From assembly GCF_022700675.1 (NCBI RefSeq), contig NZ_CP062182.1:620001-684000 (forward strand): DNA of 64,000 bases, read 5' to 3'. The translations under genes were made by a program, and so were the position numbers. Positions within the stretch are counted from its first letter, which is position 1, and each line of letters opens with the position of its first letter. Origin of the DNA: Acinetobacter sp. ASP199. Lineage in GTDB: Bacteria > Pseudomonadota > Gammaproteobacteria > Pseudomonadales > Moraxellaceae. The notes below the pieces were generated by a model, which was given only the letters and a program-made list of their open reading frames with translations, ran no database searches and was not told where the DNA came from. Positions 36,901-47,087 of the stretch are shown here, one piece after another.

Positions 36901-37354
36901 TGATCAGGTTAATGCTGAATTGCAAAACCTGTTCCCGAAAGTATTTAATGGCGGTGAAGCGAGCTTAAGTCTTGAAGATGGATGGCAATCAGGTGTAAAA
37001 CTGATGGCACGACCACCGGGTAAGCGTAACAGTTCATTGGCTTTATTGTCTGGTGGCGAAAAAGCATTAACTGCATTGGCGCTGGTGTTCGCGATTTTTC
37101 GTCTCAATCCGGCGCCATTCTGTGTACTCGATGAAGTCGATGCACCGCTGGACGATGCGAACGTGGGGCGTTTTTGTAATTTAGTCAAAGAGCTTTCAGA
37201 ACAAGTGCAATTTATTTACATCACACATAATAAGCTTGCAATGATGATGGCAACAGATCTCTTGGGTGTGACCATGCCTGAACCGGGCACCTCAAAACTG
37301 GTTACAGTGAATTTGGAACAGGCAAAAGAATACGGCTTAGCTGCGGAGGCATAA
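33902..37354 (+). CDS. smc: Chromosome segregation protein SMC
   Basis: ATPase of the SMC-ScpAB condensin that compacts and individualises sister chromosomes. 1150 residues: N-terminal Walker A GPNGCGKSN (about 32-40), R-loop region SARQLRGGSMQDVIF, two long coiled coils rich in Gln, a hinge around residues 500-640, and the C-terminal signature LLSGGEKALTALAL followed by Walker B CVLDEVDAPLDDANV. The coiled coils have an unusually high glutamine content. The frame opens inside the GntR gene, but the conserved MRLSSLKLSGFKSF starts at 33902. zipA begins 1 base after the stop. scpA and scpB are encoded near 44.2-45.6 kb. Confidence 0.97.
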   Translation: MRLSSLKLSGFKSFADSTTLHFKDNRTAVVGPNGCGKSNVIDAIRWVMGESSARQLRGGSMQDVIFTGTAKRKPVGVASVELRFENTYGKLGGAYNAYNELAVRRQVNRDGKSEYFLNGTKCRRRDITDIFLGTGLGPRSYAIIEQGMINRLVDAKPEEMRVYIEEAAGVSRYQARRRETMQHLEHTTQNLSRLEDIASELKSQLKTLKRQSETAIQYKELEGQIRTLKIEILSFQCEQSQRLQEEYTVEMNTLGDSFKLVRSELTTVEHDLGATSELFQRLIQQSTPLQNEWQQAEKKLAELEINLKQKQSLLEQNSTSLVQLEQQKAQTKERLQLIELQLDTLQEQLEDQTTQLQQQEGLNQNQQQGLQELKSQQASVATQFAQIKTQVEQQQQRKMQMLAQSEQLAKNIVRIEQQKETLQQQSAQIQNQAQQDELEQYQQEKADTEQQLVRLESHHAELSQQLEQVKQAHSEQQQQQMQLKSELQVLNAEKKNLSQLMAKANPAAKADTVQLMHVLKLNKQGKAHASLIEKFLAKWLSAQVLSDSENFLENTARQLKAQQSSAKIQLENTQCLADWIEEPQYSLWQQVAVVETLQQALQLQSQLQPGQSILTLDAYHVGSDWVIGLEFDEASQAGQGALSHRIRLDEIETQLAELEATLLQTEQQLAQLKEQLTALQTQLQQTTSQQQQVQKQLQQLDLNIAKVQSTAQAFEVQKQQLQNQLQQLDEQLEEDAMQKDDLEIDLHALSLKLEQALPNYKTMQFQLDELTAQLEDHQQQTQHAQQELEITRRQSVQSKQQVELLEKDRVFLKEQYQQIIQQIEQATKFIDPVQLELPHLESQFNQQAELTAKLQKTWSEWQVELNQIQSKQQQLTEQRHQFQHQDEKLRTELEQKRLAWQAAKSDLQHYSEQLKELNSELITGLNIEVKAHQAKLEKAQSQFDKLGAVNLAASDEYEEVSARYNELSHQIQDLENTVEQLQAAMKSIDQETRKLFMHTFDQVNAELQNLFPKVFNGGEASLSLEDGWQSGVKLMARPPGKRNSSLALLSGGEKALTALALVFAIFRLNPAPFCVLDEVDAPLDDANVGRFCNLVKELSEQVQFIYITHNKLAMMMATDLLGVTMPEPGTSKLVTVNLEQAKEYGLAAEA

Positions 37355-37355
37355 A

Positions 37356-38342
37356 ATGGAAATCACTACTATTCTCGGGATTGTTGTAGCAGTCGTGATT
37401 ATGCTCTTGGGCATTAGAATGATCATGAAAAAACCTGCTGATGCAGCACCATCATTGGAATCGGAATTACATATTGATCCGGACAGCCAGACCCCGGTTA
37501 TTCCGCGTCATGTGCGTGCCCAGTTGTCAGCACAGGAAGCAGAAGCACAACGCGTTGAACCAAGCCTAAATGCAGAGACGGTTGCAAGTACAGTACCAAC
37601 AGAACAAAAAGAAGCAGCGAAAGTAGAGCCGACACTGACTGAAACAGCCCAGCCTGTAGCCAAAGCTGCAAGCCCACTGGATACGCCAATCATTGAAGAA
37701 GCTGAACCAGAGGTTGCAAAAGTTGAAGTAAAAGAATCATCTGCTGAAGAAGAAACTAAGACTGAAGCACCTGTTGTAGTGGAAGCCAAGCCTGCTGAAT
37801 TTAGCCTGAACAGCAATATTGAAAAAGCTGAAATTTCTGACTTTGAGGATGAAAGTAGCATTCTCGATGCGCATCTGCATGAACAGAAAGTAGTGGATGA
37901 TGAATGTGCTTTAGCGAATGCAGAAATGATTATATCGCTCAGTGTGATTCCACAGGGCCGGGTACTCTCTGGTGATAAAACCCTGAAGGTTTTGCTGAAA
38001 TACGGCCTACGCTATGGTGAGCTGGCGTGTTTCCATCGCTACAGCGAAGATGGTTCTAAACTGCTATTCTCGGTATTGCAGATTACAGATACGGGTATGG
38101 AAGGCTTTGATCTGGAAACTTTGTCAACTGAAGAGGTTAAAGGTCTGGCATTCTTCCTGGCATTACCACATAGCGATGTGCAAAATGCCTTTGATACCAT
38201 GGACAGCATTTCACGTCTGATTGCCCGTGAAGTGGATGGTATTGTCTATGATCAGAACCAGCAGGAATTTACCCCACAATTGCGTGAATTCTGGCGTCAT
38301 CAAGCCATTGATTATCGTGCGGGACAGCCTGCCGAAGTCTAA
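37356..38342 (+). CDS. zipA: Cell division protein ZipA
   Basis: Tethers the FtsZ ring to the inner membrane. The 328-residue protein has one N-terminal membrane helix (ILGIVVAVVIMLLGIRMI, about 6-23), a long acidic, Ala/Glu/Val-rich linker (about 30-175) and the C-terminal ZipA domain that binds the FtsZ tail (MIISLSVIPQGRVLSG, SMDSISRLIAREVDG-like end). GGAGG inside the smc stop region precedes the ATG, so translation is coupled to smc. The gene order smc-zipA-ligA is conserved in gammaproteobacteria. Confidence 0.94.
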   Translation: MEITTILGIVVAVVIMLLGIRMIMKKPADAAPSLESELHIDPDSQTPVIPRHVRAQLSAQEAEAQRVEPSLNAETVASTVPTEQKEAAKVEPTLTETAQPVAKAASPLDTPIIEEAEPEVAKVEVKESSAEEETKTEAPVVVEAKPAEFSLNSNIEKAEISDFEDESSILDAHLHEQKVVDDECALANAEMIISLSVIPQGRVLSGDKTLKVLLKYGLRYGELACFHRYSEDGSKLLFSVLQITDTGMEGFDLETLSTEEVKGLAFFLALPHSDVQNAFDTMDSISRLIAREVDGIVYDQNQQEFTPQLREFWRHQAIDYRAGQPAEV

Positions 38343-38382
38343 GTTTTTGTATTGAAACTGGACATTTCGATTTTTATAATAG

Positions 38383-40476
<2,094 letters not shown>

Positions 40477-40495
40477 TCGATCTTCAGCATGAATT

Positions 40496-40523
40496 AAAAA
40501 AGACATCCTCGGATGTCTTTTTT
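40496..40523 (+). terminator. Terminator after ligA
   Basis: Perfect 13-bp stem AAAAAAGACATCC/GGATGTCTTTTTT. Confidence 0.92.
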
Positions 40524-40646
40524 AATGGCTTGATTGGGTGGGGATCGTCATGATGAACTGAATTCACGTACAATATTGATCTATTGACAGGTATTGAACC
40601 TGTTTTCTCAGATGATTCTATTCTCCCGTTAATAATTGGCATACCC

Positions 40647-41621
40647 ATGGCGCAAGCAAAGAAAACTTTTCCGCAACAAAAATCGGAACTACATGCACGC
40701 AACCTGCATCGCAGTCGTTACGATTTTCCTCAGTTAATCAAGAGTTGTCCGGAACTTGCACCTTTTGTTAGCCCAAATCAATATAACGATCTTTCAGTCG
40801 ATTTTTCTGATCCACACGCTGTGAAAATGCTCAATAAAGCATTGCTTCAGCATTTTTATGGCATTCAATATTGGGATATTCCAAAAGATTTTCTTTGCCC
40901 ACCGATTCCGGGTCGAGCGGACTATATTCATTATTTGGCTGATTTGTTGAGTACCAACAACAAAGGTCAGATTCCAACAGGTCATAAAGTTCAAGTCTTG
41001 GATATTGGGGTGGGGGCAAACTGTATCTATCCCATCATTGGGCGTCAAAGCTATGGTTGGAAATTTGTCGGCTCAGACATTCATTCTACATCCTTTAAAA
41101 GTGCTCAATTTATTGTGGAAGCGAATCCAAATCTAAGAAAAGGGATTCAGATTCGATTGCAGAAGAACTCAAGCAATATTTTCAAAGGTGTGATTAAACC
41201 CACAGATCGTTTTGATTTGACGATGTGTAACCCGCCATTTCATGCCTCGCAAGATGAAGCAAATGCCACAGCAACGCAAAAATTAAGAAAACTTGGCAAG
41301 CCGGTTGATCAGACGAAGGTGGTGTTAAACTTTGGTGGTCAAAAAAATGAACTCTGGTGTGACGGTGGTGAAGAACGCTTTGTCTGCCAAATGGTACAAG
41401 AGAGTATACAGTTCGCTGAGCAATGTTTGTGGTTTAGTACATTGGTGTCCAAGAAAACCACATTGCCTGTGCTGTTAAATGCATTGCGTAAGAGTGGAGC
41501 AGTGGATGTGAAAACCATTAAAATGACACAGGGGCAAAAAGAAAGTCGTTTTGTTGCGTGGACGTTTTTAGATGCAATGCAACAGCAAGCATGGAAAAAT
41601 ACATATTGGACGTTAGCTTAA
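40647..41621 (+). CDS. rlmF: 23S rRNA (adenine(1618)-N(6))-methyltransferase RlmF
   Basis: Adds a methyl group to N6 of A1618 of 23S rRNA. 324 residues; the start [16 protein letters not shown] is typical, the SAM site reads [16 protein letters not shown], and the catalytic motif is MCNPPFHAS (NPPF). The frame opens earlier at 40584, but the family N-terminus ([16 protein letters not shown]) starts at 40647. No clear Shine-Dalgarno precedes this ATG. A hairpin at 41672 ends the unit. Confidence 0.93.
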   Translation: MAQAKKTFPQQKSELHARNLHRSRYDFPQLIKSCPELAPFVSPNQYNDLSVDFSDPHAVKMLNKALLQHFYGIQYWDIPKDFLCPPIPGRADYIHYLADLLSTNNKGQIPTGHKVQVLDIGVGANCIYPIIGRQSYGWKFVGSDIHSTSFKSAQFIVEANPNLRKGIQIRLQKNSSNIFKGVIKPTDRFDLTMCNPPFHASQDEANATATQKLRKLGKPVDQTKVVLNFGGQKNELWCDGGEERFVCQMVQESIQFAEQCLWFSTLVSKKTTLPVLLNALRKSGAVDVKTIKMTQGQKESRFVAWTFLDAMQQQAWKNTYWTLA

Positions 41622-41671
41622 GCTTATTTTCGCTGGGGAATACAGAGTTTGTCGGTGCAGACGAAGATTTG

Positions 41672-41696
41672 GCTTGTTTATCATCAATAAACAAGC
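41672..41696 (+). terminator. Hairpin after rlmF
   Basis: Perfect 10-bp stem GCTTGTTTAT/ATAAACAAGC with a CATCA loop and a T-rich tail. Confidence 0.7.
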
Positions 41697-41976
41697 TTAA
41701 TTTTTCTGATTGGAGGATGTGAGGCCGATCTGTTGGCATGATTTTGATCTGAGTTACAAAAAACAATACTTGCTAAAAGTCCTATGATTTTGTTCATCTC
41801 AGCTGAGTACTGAGTGCAAGATATTGTTTTATAAATGGGAATTTATTCAAATAAAACTGTAAATGCAAGTGCTTCTCATTTTAATTGTTTAAAAATCATA
41901 TATTTACAAAAATTTTATTTTGCAAATCCAGATGATTTTCTCCATAATAAGCCCATACAGGTAGGGAGTTATAAAA
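41697..41976. other. Region upstream of bacterioferritin
   Basis: No gene seen. AATGCAAGTGCTTCTCATT at 41862-41880 has AATG...CATT ends and resembles a degenerate Fur box, in a suitable place about 100 bases before the bacterioferritin gene. The match to the Fur consensus is only partial. Confidence 0.3.
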
Positions 41977-42441
41977 ATGCGTGGTAATCCAGAAGTCGTA
42001 GATTATTTAAATATGTTGATCGGTGGCGAACTGGCTGCTCGCGACCAATACCTGATCCATTCTCGTATGTATGAAGATTGGGGCCTGACCAAAATCTTTG
42101 AACGTATTGATCATGAAATGCAGGAAGAAGCACAGCATGCGGATGCTATTATTCGCCGTGTTCTGTTCCTGGAAGGCACACCTAATATGACCCGTGATGA
42201 TGTAGAAATCGGTGAAGATGTGGTGAGCTGCCTGAAAGCCGACCTGAAACTGGAATATGAAGTTCGTCAAAAACTAGCAACAGGCGTGAAACTCTGTGAA
42301 GAAAAGGGTGACTACGTGACCCGTGACATGCTACGCCAGCAAATGTCAGATACAGAAGAAGATCATACCTACTGGCTTGAAAAACAATTACGCCTGATTG
42401 AGCTGATTGGTTTGCAAAATTATATTCAGTCCCAGATGTAA
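41977..42441 (+). CDS. bfr: Bacterioferritin, haem-free type by sequence
   Basis: Iron-storage ferritin subunit of 154 residues. The ferroxidase ligands are all present: Glu18 ([10 protein letters not shown]), Glu51 and His54 (EEAQHAD), Glu93 (KLEYE), Glu126 and His129 (TEEDHTYW). The position of the haem-ligating Met52 is Ala, so this subunit should not bind bacterioferritin haem and may pair with a Met52-type subunit encoded elsewhere. GGGAG precedes the ATG. No bfd (ferredoxin) gene is adjacent. Terminator follows at 42448. Confidence 0.93.
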   Translation: MRGNPEVVDYLNMLIGGELAARDQYLIHSRMYEDWGLTKIFERIDHEMQEEAQHADAIIRRVLFLEGTPNMTRDDVEIGEDVVSCLKADLKLEYEVRQKLATGVKLCEEKGDYVTRDMLRQQMSDTEEDHTYWLEKQLRLIELIGLQNYIQSQM

Positions 42442-42447
42442 GATTCG

Positions 42448-42477
42448 AAAAATCCCGCCAGTTGAGCGGGATTTTTT
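42448..42477. terminator. Bidirectional terminator between bfr and the convergent small gene
   Basis: AAAAATCCCGC/GCGGGATTTTTT with a 7-base loop. Its 3' edge touches the stop codon of the minus-strand gene at 42476. Confidence 0.85.
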
Positions 42478-42817
42478 ATTTTCGATGATGCATGTGTGGA
42501 AAATGTTGCTTTAAATGATGACGGATTTCTGCTTGGGTCTTGGGGCTAAATTGACTTAAATCTAAGTCATGCACCTGCTTAGAGCAATGAAAACGCAGCA
42601 ATGTGAGTTGCGAGTCATTCTGTGGAGGAATAGCAATATATTCTATGCATTGGATGTGATCTAAATGCACAATAGTACGGATTCGATAGCGTTTCACATA
42701 CCAAGCCAGTTCATTGGTAGACATTACTAATCTGCGTTGTAGTTTATAGTGTTGATAGATCAGAAAAAGACTGATGACGATGAGCGTGGCATAACTAAAA
42801 GGTGTATTGAGTACCAT
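42476..42817 (-). CDS. Small membrane-anchored protein with a PH-like C-terminal region, unrecognised
   Basis: A 113-residue protein with one N-terminal membrane helix (ATLIVISLFLIYQHY, about 10-24). The rest has alternating strands (RTIVHLDHIQCIEYIAI, LTLLRFHC) and an amphipathic end, which recalls bacterial PH-type domains, but I cannot place it in a family. No clear Shine-Dalgarno precedes the ATG. The 54-residue frame at 42830-42994 ends 12 bases upstream and could be co-transcribed. Confidence 0.6.
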   Translation of the reverse strand: MVLNTPFSYATLIVISLFLIYQHYKLQRRLVMSTNELAWYVKRYRIRTIVHLDHIQCIEYIAIPPQNDSQLTLLRFHCSKQVHDLDLSQFSPKTQAEIRHHLKQHFPHMHHRK

Positions 42818-42829
42818 ATTCGGTGTATG

Positions 42830-42994
42830 TCATAGATCAGCATAAAACTGCAGATCACTCAAAGGAAGTGGATTGTGGTCAGGACTACTCTTTTGCCAAT
42901 AACTATAATTGATGAGGCTACATAGCAATACCAATTGTAATGGAAAACCAAATCGTGTCCATATGGGCAATGCCTTGGGCTTAAAGCTAAGCAT
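42830..42994 (-). CDS. Possible 54-residue membrane protein
   Basis: An ATG-to-TGA frame of 55 codons just upstream of the 113-residue gene on the same strand. The product has a basic start (MLSFKPKALPIWTR), one hydrophobic segment (FGFPLQLVLLCSLINYSYW) and a polar tail. Its ribosome binding site is poor. Gene spacing and the membrane-protein-like composition are the only support. Confidence 0.4.
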   Translation of the reverse strand: MLSFKPKALPIWTRFGFPLQLVLLCSLINYSYWQKSSPDHNPLPLSDLQFYADL

Positions 42995-43033
42995 ATGTGT
43001 TGTCTTATATTGTTGTTCTAAATGTTTAGCTCA

Positions 43034-43063
43034 AAAATAGAGCCACCGAAGTGACTCTATTTT
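43034..43063 (-). terminator. Terminator after rluB
   Basis: On the minus strand AAAATAGAGTCAC pairs with GTGGCTCTATTTT around a TTCG tetraloop (one G-T pair). Confidence 0.9.
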
Positions 43064-43082
43064 AATCCGTTTTTAAGGGATA

Positions 43083-44156
43083 TTAAAACTTGTTAAAGCC
43101 TTTGTTCAGGCCATAAGGGCGACGTGGAGCATTTTCATCACGTTCTTCACGTCGGCCAAAACCTGGTTCAGGACGATTGTCACGGCGTACAAACTGAGTA
43201 CCATTCTGGTTTTCACGACGACCAAACTGTGAGCCGGCTTGATTATTATCACGACGGCCAAAACCACCTTCACGACGTTCACGGCCAGTATTCGCTGCCG
43301 GTTCATCACTGTCACGGCGCTGCTGACGCAGGAAACCACCACGGCGTGCTGCCATAGGCTTTTCCTGCATACGCTCAGAACGGCGTTTTGCCATGCCGTA
43401 CAAGCCAGTACCTTGACGTGGTTTAAGTTCAACAGCTTTTGCCAGGTTATCGATGTCCTGTTTGTCCAGTTCAATCCAGCGGCCAGTACGCAGTTCACGT
43501 GGAAGAATCACTGTGCCATAACGGGTACGTAACAGACGGCTTACTTTCAGGCCTTGTGATTCAAAGATACGACGTACTTCACGGTTACGACCTTCTTTTA
43601 CCACCACTTGATACCAACGGTTGATCCCGTCACCACCGAGTTCAGAGAATGATTCAAATTTTGCCGGACCATCATCCAGTACTACACCTTTGAGCATGTT
43701 ATTTTTCAGCTCAGGCGTTACCTCACCCATGACACGAACCGCATATTCACGTTCGATTTCATTGGAAGGGTGCATCAGACGATTTGCCAGTTCACCGTCA
43801 TTTGTGAAAAGTAGCAGACCGGTTGAGTTAATATCCAGACGGCCAACCATCACCCAACGATCGCCTTGAATCGCAGGCAGGTTATCAAATACGGTAGGAC
43901 GTTGTTCAGGATCGTTACGTGAACAGATTTCGCCTTCAGGCTTATAGTAAATCAGCACGCGACGACGGATTTCGTCCTCAATCTGGAATTGTACCTTACG
44001 ACCATCGATGCGAAGCTCATCACCTGGTTCGATACGTTCACCCACTTGGGCAACTTGCCCATTCACACTTACACGACCAGCGGCAATGACTTCTTCCATA
44101 TAACGGCGAGAACCCAAACCAACACGTGCAAGCACCTTTTGCAATTTTTCACTCAT
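43083..44156 (-). CDS. rluB: 23S rRNA pseudouridine(2605) synthase RluB
   Basis: Isomerises uridine to pseudouridine in the peptidyl-transferase region of 23S rRNA. 357 residues: S4 RNA-binding domain at the start (KVLARVGLGSRRYMEEVIAAGRVSVNG), then the catalytic domain with the active-site Asp in GRLDINSTGLLLFTNDG (about residue 103) and EGRNREVRRIFESQGLKVSRL. The last 90 residues are a low-complexity Arg/Asn/Gln/Gly tail with repeated GRR-D/E-N units, probably a disordered RNA-binding tail. It follows scpB by 41 bases on the same strand. Confidence 0.93.
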   Translation of the reverse strand: MSEKLQKVLARVGLGSRRYMEEVIAAGRVSVNGQVAQVGERIEPGDELRIDGRKVQFQIEDEIRRRVLIYYKPEGEICSRNDPEQRPTVFDNLPAIQGDRWVMVGRLDINSTGLLLFTNDGELANRLMHPSNEIEREYAVRVMGEVTPELKNNMLKGVVLDDGPAKFESFSELGGDGINRWYQVVVKEGRNREVRRIFESQGLKVSRLLRTRYGTVILPRELRTGRWIELDKQDIDNLAKAVELKPRQGTGLYGMAKRRSERMQEKPMAARRGGFLRQQRRDSDEPAANTGRERREGGFGRRDNNQAGSQFGRRENQNGTQFVRRDNRPEPGFGRREERDENAPRRPYGLNKGFNKF

Positions 44157-44197
44157 GACAGCATAACCTTAGAAATAATTATCAACAGTTCACCTAT

Positions 44198-44788
44198 TTA
44201 TGACTTCGGTGCATTTGCATCGAGGGCCATAAAAGCTTCCTTGGCATCCTGCAGGGGAGGCAATTGGCCTAAACTGGTTAAGCCAAACGCATTTAAAAAT
44301 TGTGGCGTTGTCACTAACAACGCAGGTCTTCCAGGGAGTTCACGAAAGCCAGATTCTTTAATCCAGTTCCAGTCAAACAGCGAACGCAAAATCTGACTGT
44401 TATTCGTGACACCACGAATTTGTTCTATATCTGCCCGGGTCACCGGTTGGTGATAGGCAATCACGGCCAACGTTTCAAGTAGTGAAGGAGACAAGCGCGC
44501 TGGTCGCTCGGGCCATGTCTGAGCAATAATATTACGATATTTCGCACGTACTTGAAAACGGAAACCTTGAGCAGTTTCAATCAGTTCAATCGAACGGCCA
44601 TGCATCAGCATAGACAGTTGCTGCAAGTACTGACGTAGTTCCTGCTTGGTATATCGATCCTGAAAAGCTTCTTTTAAGCGTGCCAGAGACACCGCTGAAT
44701 CACTCGCAAAAATGATGGCTTCCAGCTGCATTAAAACATCATGCAAATTGTCTTCCGCTGTGAGGACTGAGCTGTGGTCAATGGTCAT
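44198..44788 (-). CDS. scpB: Segregation and condensation protein ScpB
   Basis: Winged-helix (kite) subunit of the SMC condensin that dimerises and binds the central part of ScpA. 196 residues with LEAIIFASDSAVSLARLKEAF, RLSPSLLETLAVIAYHQPVTRADIEQIRGV and ESGFRELPGRPALLVTTPQFLNAFGL, all typical. The first bases overlap the scpA stop by 4, so translation is coupled. Confidence 0.95.
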   Translation of the reverse strand: MTIDHSSVLTAEDNLHDVLMQLEAIIFASDSAVSLARLKEAFQDRYTKQELRQYLQQLSMLMHGRSIELIETAQGFRFQVRAKYRNIIAQTWPERPARLSPSLLETLAVIAYHQPVTRADIEQIRGVTNNSQILRSLFDWNWIKESGFRELPGRPALLVTTPQFLNAFGLTSLGQLPPLQDAKEAFMALDANAPKS

Positions 44789-45579
44789 AAAGATGCTCCC
44801 TGAATTGCGAGCGGGGCTTCAATGCCTGTAGCAATAATCTGAATTTTTTGTTGGCGCGTCAGTTCCAGAACCGCCATAAAGGTGACGACCATGCCCATAC
44901 GGCCTTGGCTTGGTTTGAGTAAATCTGCAAAGGAAAGCACTTCGCCAGTTTCCAGGCAGCTTTCAATATAGGCAATACGCTCTTCAAGCAGCACCGGCTC
45001 CTGTTGCACCTGATGAATCACCGGCTCAGGACGGTTAAAGATACACAGCAGGGCATCACGCAGCAGATCGACGTTATGACCTTCATTCGGTTGAATAAAC
45101 TCGCCCAGACTGACATTGGTCTCAAATGTATCACGCTCAAGCACACTCATCTGGTTCAGGCGTTCTGCGGCTTGCTTGATCCGTAAATAATTTTCCAGAC
45201 GATCAATCAGTTCCTGTTTTGGATCTTGCTCCGTCGCAGTAATATTTTTTGGTTTTGGAAGAAGCAAGCGGGATTTGAGATCTGCCAATAGTGCTGCCAT
45301 GACCATATAGTCTGCGGTCAGTTCAATATTGAGCGACTTCATCGCATCCATATAGGACAGGTATTGGGCAGCAATCGGCGCAATGTCGACTTGCAGCAAG
45401 TCGAAGCCATTTTTTTGGATCAGGTAAATTAAAAAGTCGAGCGGGCCTTCGAAATGCTCTAACAGGATTTCAAACGCTGAAGGAGGAATATAAAGATCCT
45501 CAGGAATCGTCTCCTGCCATTCATCCAGAACACGGATGTGCGGAGTAGGTTCCATCATATTATGGACGCTTTGATTCAT
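44785..45579 (-). CDS. scpA: Segregation and condensation protein ScpA
   Basis: Kleisin that bridges the two SMC heads. 264 residues: FEGPLDFLIYLIQKNGFDLLQVDIAPIAAQYLSY is the N-terminal SMC-neck-binding part, then YMVMAALLADLKSRLLLP, a linker, and a C-terminal winged helix (RMGMVVTFMAVLELTRQQKIQI) that binds the SMC cap. It lacks a Shine-Dalgarno of note. With smc at 33.9 kb the window encodes the full complex. Confidence 0.95.
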   Translation of the reverse strand: MNQSVHNMMEPTPHIRVLDEWQETIPEDLYIPPSAFEILLEHFEGPLDFLIYLIQKNGFDLLQVDIAPIAAQYLSYMDAMKSLNIELTADYMVMAALLADLKSRLLLPKPKNITATEQDPKQELIDRLENYLRIKQAAERLNQMSVLERDTFETNVSLGEFIQPNEGHNVDLLRDALLCIFNRPEPVIHQVQQEPVLLEERIAYIESCLETGEVLSFADLLKPSQGRMGMVVTFMAVLELTRQQKIQIIATGIEAPLAIQGASL

Positions 45580-46020
45580 ATACAGTTGTTGGCCACGCGA
45601 ATTTTCAAAGGCATGAAGGCTGATTCTTCGATATCACATCGAAAGAAAAAGCATGTAAAAAGTTGATCTTAGTGTACTCGAAAAATACCTCTAAATAAAT
45701 TAGATATGCGTTTAGATACAAAAAAACAGTAGCTTTTACGGCTGTTCTTCGGTTTTTGATCATATCGAATACGGGGATGCCTTTCTGAAGTAAGGATTCA
45801 GAGGAATGAAGTGAAGTTCCAGTTGGGTTTGCAAGCTTTAAAATTGATCATGAGCACTGATAAATATGGGAACTCAGATCAGGAAAAAATCATTCTTTAG
45901 CAGCAACTAAAAAGTATATTTATTGAAAATAAACCTTAAAAACAGATATCTATCGTTTAAAAAATATTCTAATATCTCAGAAAAATATACCGATAAATAA
46001 AACAACTAAAAACTGGACTG
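45580..46020. other. Gene-poor AT-rich stretch with coding remnants
   Basis: No intact gene of normal size. A short frame with a good binding site and an internal stop is listed separately at 45811-45939. The rest is AT-rich and shows nothing I can assign. Confidence 0.4.
45811..45939 (+). pseudogene. Possible small gene interrupted by an amber codon
   Basis: A GTG at 45811 follows GAGGA at a good distance. The frame reads VKFQLGLQALKLIMSTDKYG... for 29 codons to a TAG at 45898, and then continues in the same frame as QQLKSIFIENKP to a TAA at 45937. The sequence on both sides of the TAG looks like one small protein, so this may be a recently inactivated gene or remnant. Evidence is thin. Confidence 0.3.
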
Positions 46021-46599
46021 ATGATCAATATGCCTATTATTGTGATATTTGTTGCGGTGATCAGCTTGGGGATATTCTGGGCTTATCCAAAATATGAAAT
46101 GATGCAACTGGAAGACCAAGCACGTCAGCAGCTTCAATCAGGTAGGTTTGCTGAATTAGAAGCTCAATACAAACCACTCCTTCAGAGAGAAAAAGTAGAC
46201 TTTTCAGTTCTGGATCAGTATCCGAATATTCGCTTTTATACGCGCAGGCTTGAAGATGAAAATAAAAAACTTTCTGTGAAAAGTGAGCAGAATGTCAAAA
46301 ATATAGCCTGTGATTCTGTTGAGGCTTTTCAAAACTTTGATCAGAAGTCTCGAACTGCAGTTCTAAATGTGATCGAAAAAGACCAAATTGTCTTTCATAT
46401 GAATGTCAAAAATAAATTTGGGATAGACATGATGCAACATCAGCAAAAACTTTCAGACTGTCCAAATTTTGTCAGATTGAGAGCATTAAAGGTAGGGGAG
46501 GAATATGTCCCACCACCTAAAGAAAATCAGCAAGTAGACATGGTCGCACCTGCGGTAAGTACATCGGTTGCAGAAGAAGCTGCACAACCTCTAAGCTAA
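46021..46599 (+). CDS. Unrecognised membrane-anchored or exported protein, first of a tandem pair
   Basis: A 192-residue protein with an N-terminal hydrophobic helix (MPIIVIFVAVISLGIFW, about 4-20) that may anchor or export it. The body shares spaced motifs with the next gene: DQYPNIRFYTR, an early Cys (IACD), EKDQIVFHMNVKNKFG and LSDCPNFVRLRAL. The two shared cysteines could form a disulfide outside the cytoplasm. A Pro/Val/Ala-rich tail follows the shared part. Family and role unknown. Confidence 0.7.
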   Translation: MINMPIIVIFVAVISLGIFWAYPKYEMMQLEDQARQQLQSGRFAELEAQYKPLLQREKVDFSVLDQYPNIRFYTRRLEDENKKLSVKSEQNVKNIACDSVEAFQNFDQKSRTAVLNVIEKDQIVFHMNVKNKFGIDMMQHQQKLSDCPNFVRLRALKVGEEYVPPPKENQQVDMVAPAVSTSVAEEAAQPLS

Positions 46600-46618
46600 A
46601 AAAACTACGGATAAAAAT

Positions 46619-47080
46619 ATGAATATAAAATTTGTTGTTGTTGGTCTTTTAATTATTGCCGGACTATTTTTCGGCACTGAAAAATATTGGGAACATGAAT
46701 TTCAACAGCAGGCACGTGAAACTTTGAAAAAAGTTCATATGGATGCACAAACCAAACAGCGATTGGAAAATAGTGGTCTGCCCATCTCTGGAGATATTCT
46801 GAATCAGTACCCAAATATTATTACCTACATGAAATTAACCACTTTAGCGGATGATCAATTATCGACAGAGATCCAGAAACATGTACAACAACTTGGTTGT
46901 ATGCAGGTCGACCTGTTGCAAGGTCAGGAGCCGGATTTGGTGAAAGCTTATATCGTGGTGCTTGAAGAAGATCAGGTTGCATCCACCTATACCATCCAAA
47001 ATAAATTTGGGAAGCCGGTTTTTGAATATAAGCAGGTCTTATCGGAATGTCCGAATTTTACGAAGTTGCGTCAGTTATAA
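46619..47080 (+). CDS. Unrecognised membrane-anchored or exported protein, second of a tandem pair
   Basis: A 153-residue paralogue of the preceding protein: an N-terminal hydrophobic helix (FVVVGLLIIAGLFFG), then NQYPNIITYMK, a Cys in QLGCMQ, EEDQVASTYTIQNKFG and LSECPNFTKLRQL at the C-terminus. It lacks the extra tail of its neighbour. Gap to the first gene is 19 bases. No known family recognised. Confidence 0.7.
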   Translation: MNIKFVVVGLLIIAGLFFGTEKYWEHEFQQQARETLKKVHMDAQTKQRLENSGLPISGDILNQYPNIITYMKLTTLADDQLSTEIQKHVQQLGCMQVDLLQGQEPDLVKAYIVVLEEDQVASTYTIQNKFGKPVFEYKQVLSECPNFTKLRQL

Positions 47081-47087
47081 AGATTTT

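Noticed and set aside
41518..41766. 82-codon minus-strand frame after rlmF
   Set aside because: It overlaps the end of rlmF and the hairpin at 41672, and has no binding site or recognisable features.
45700..45800. Short gene-like frame ending FDHIEYGDAFLK
   Set aside because: Only about 24 codons, no start codon or binding site; chance cannot be excluded.
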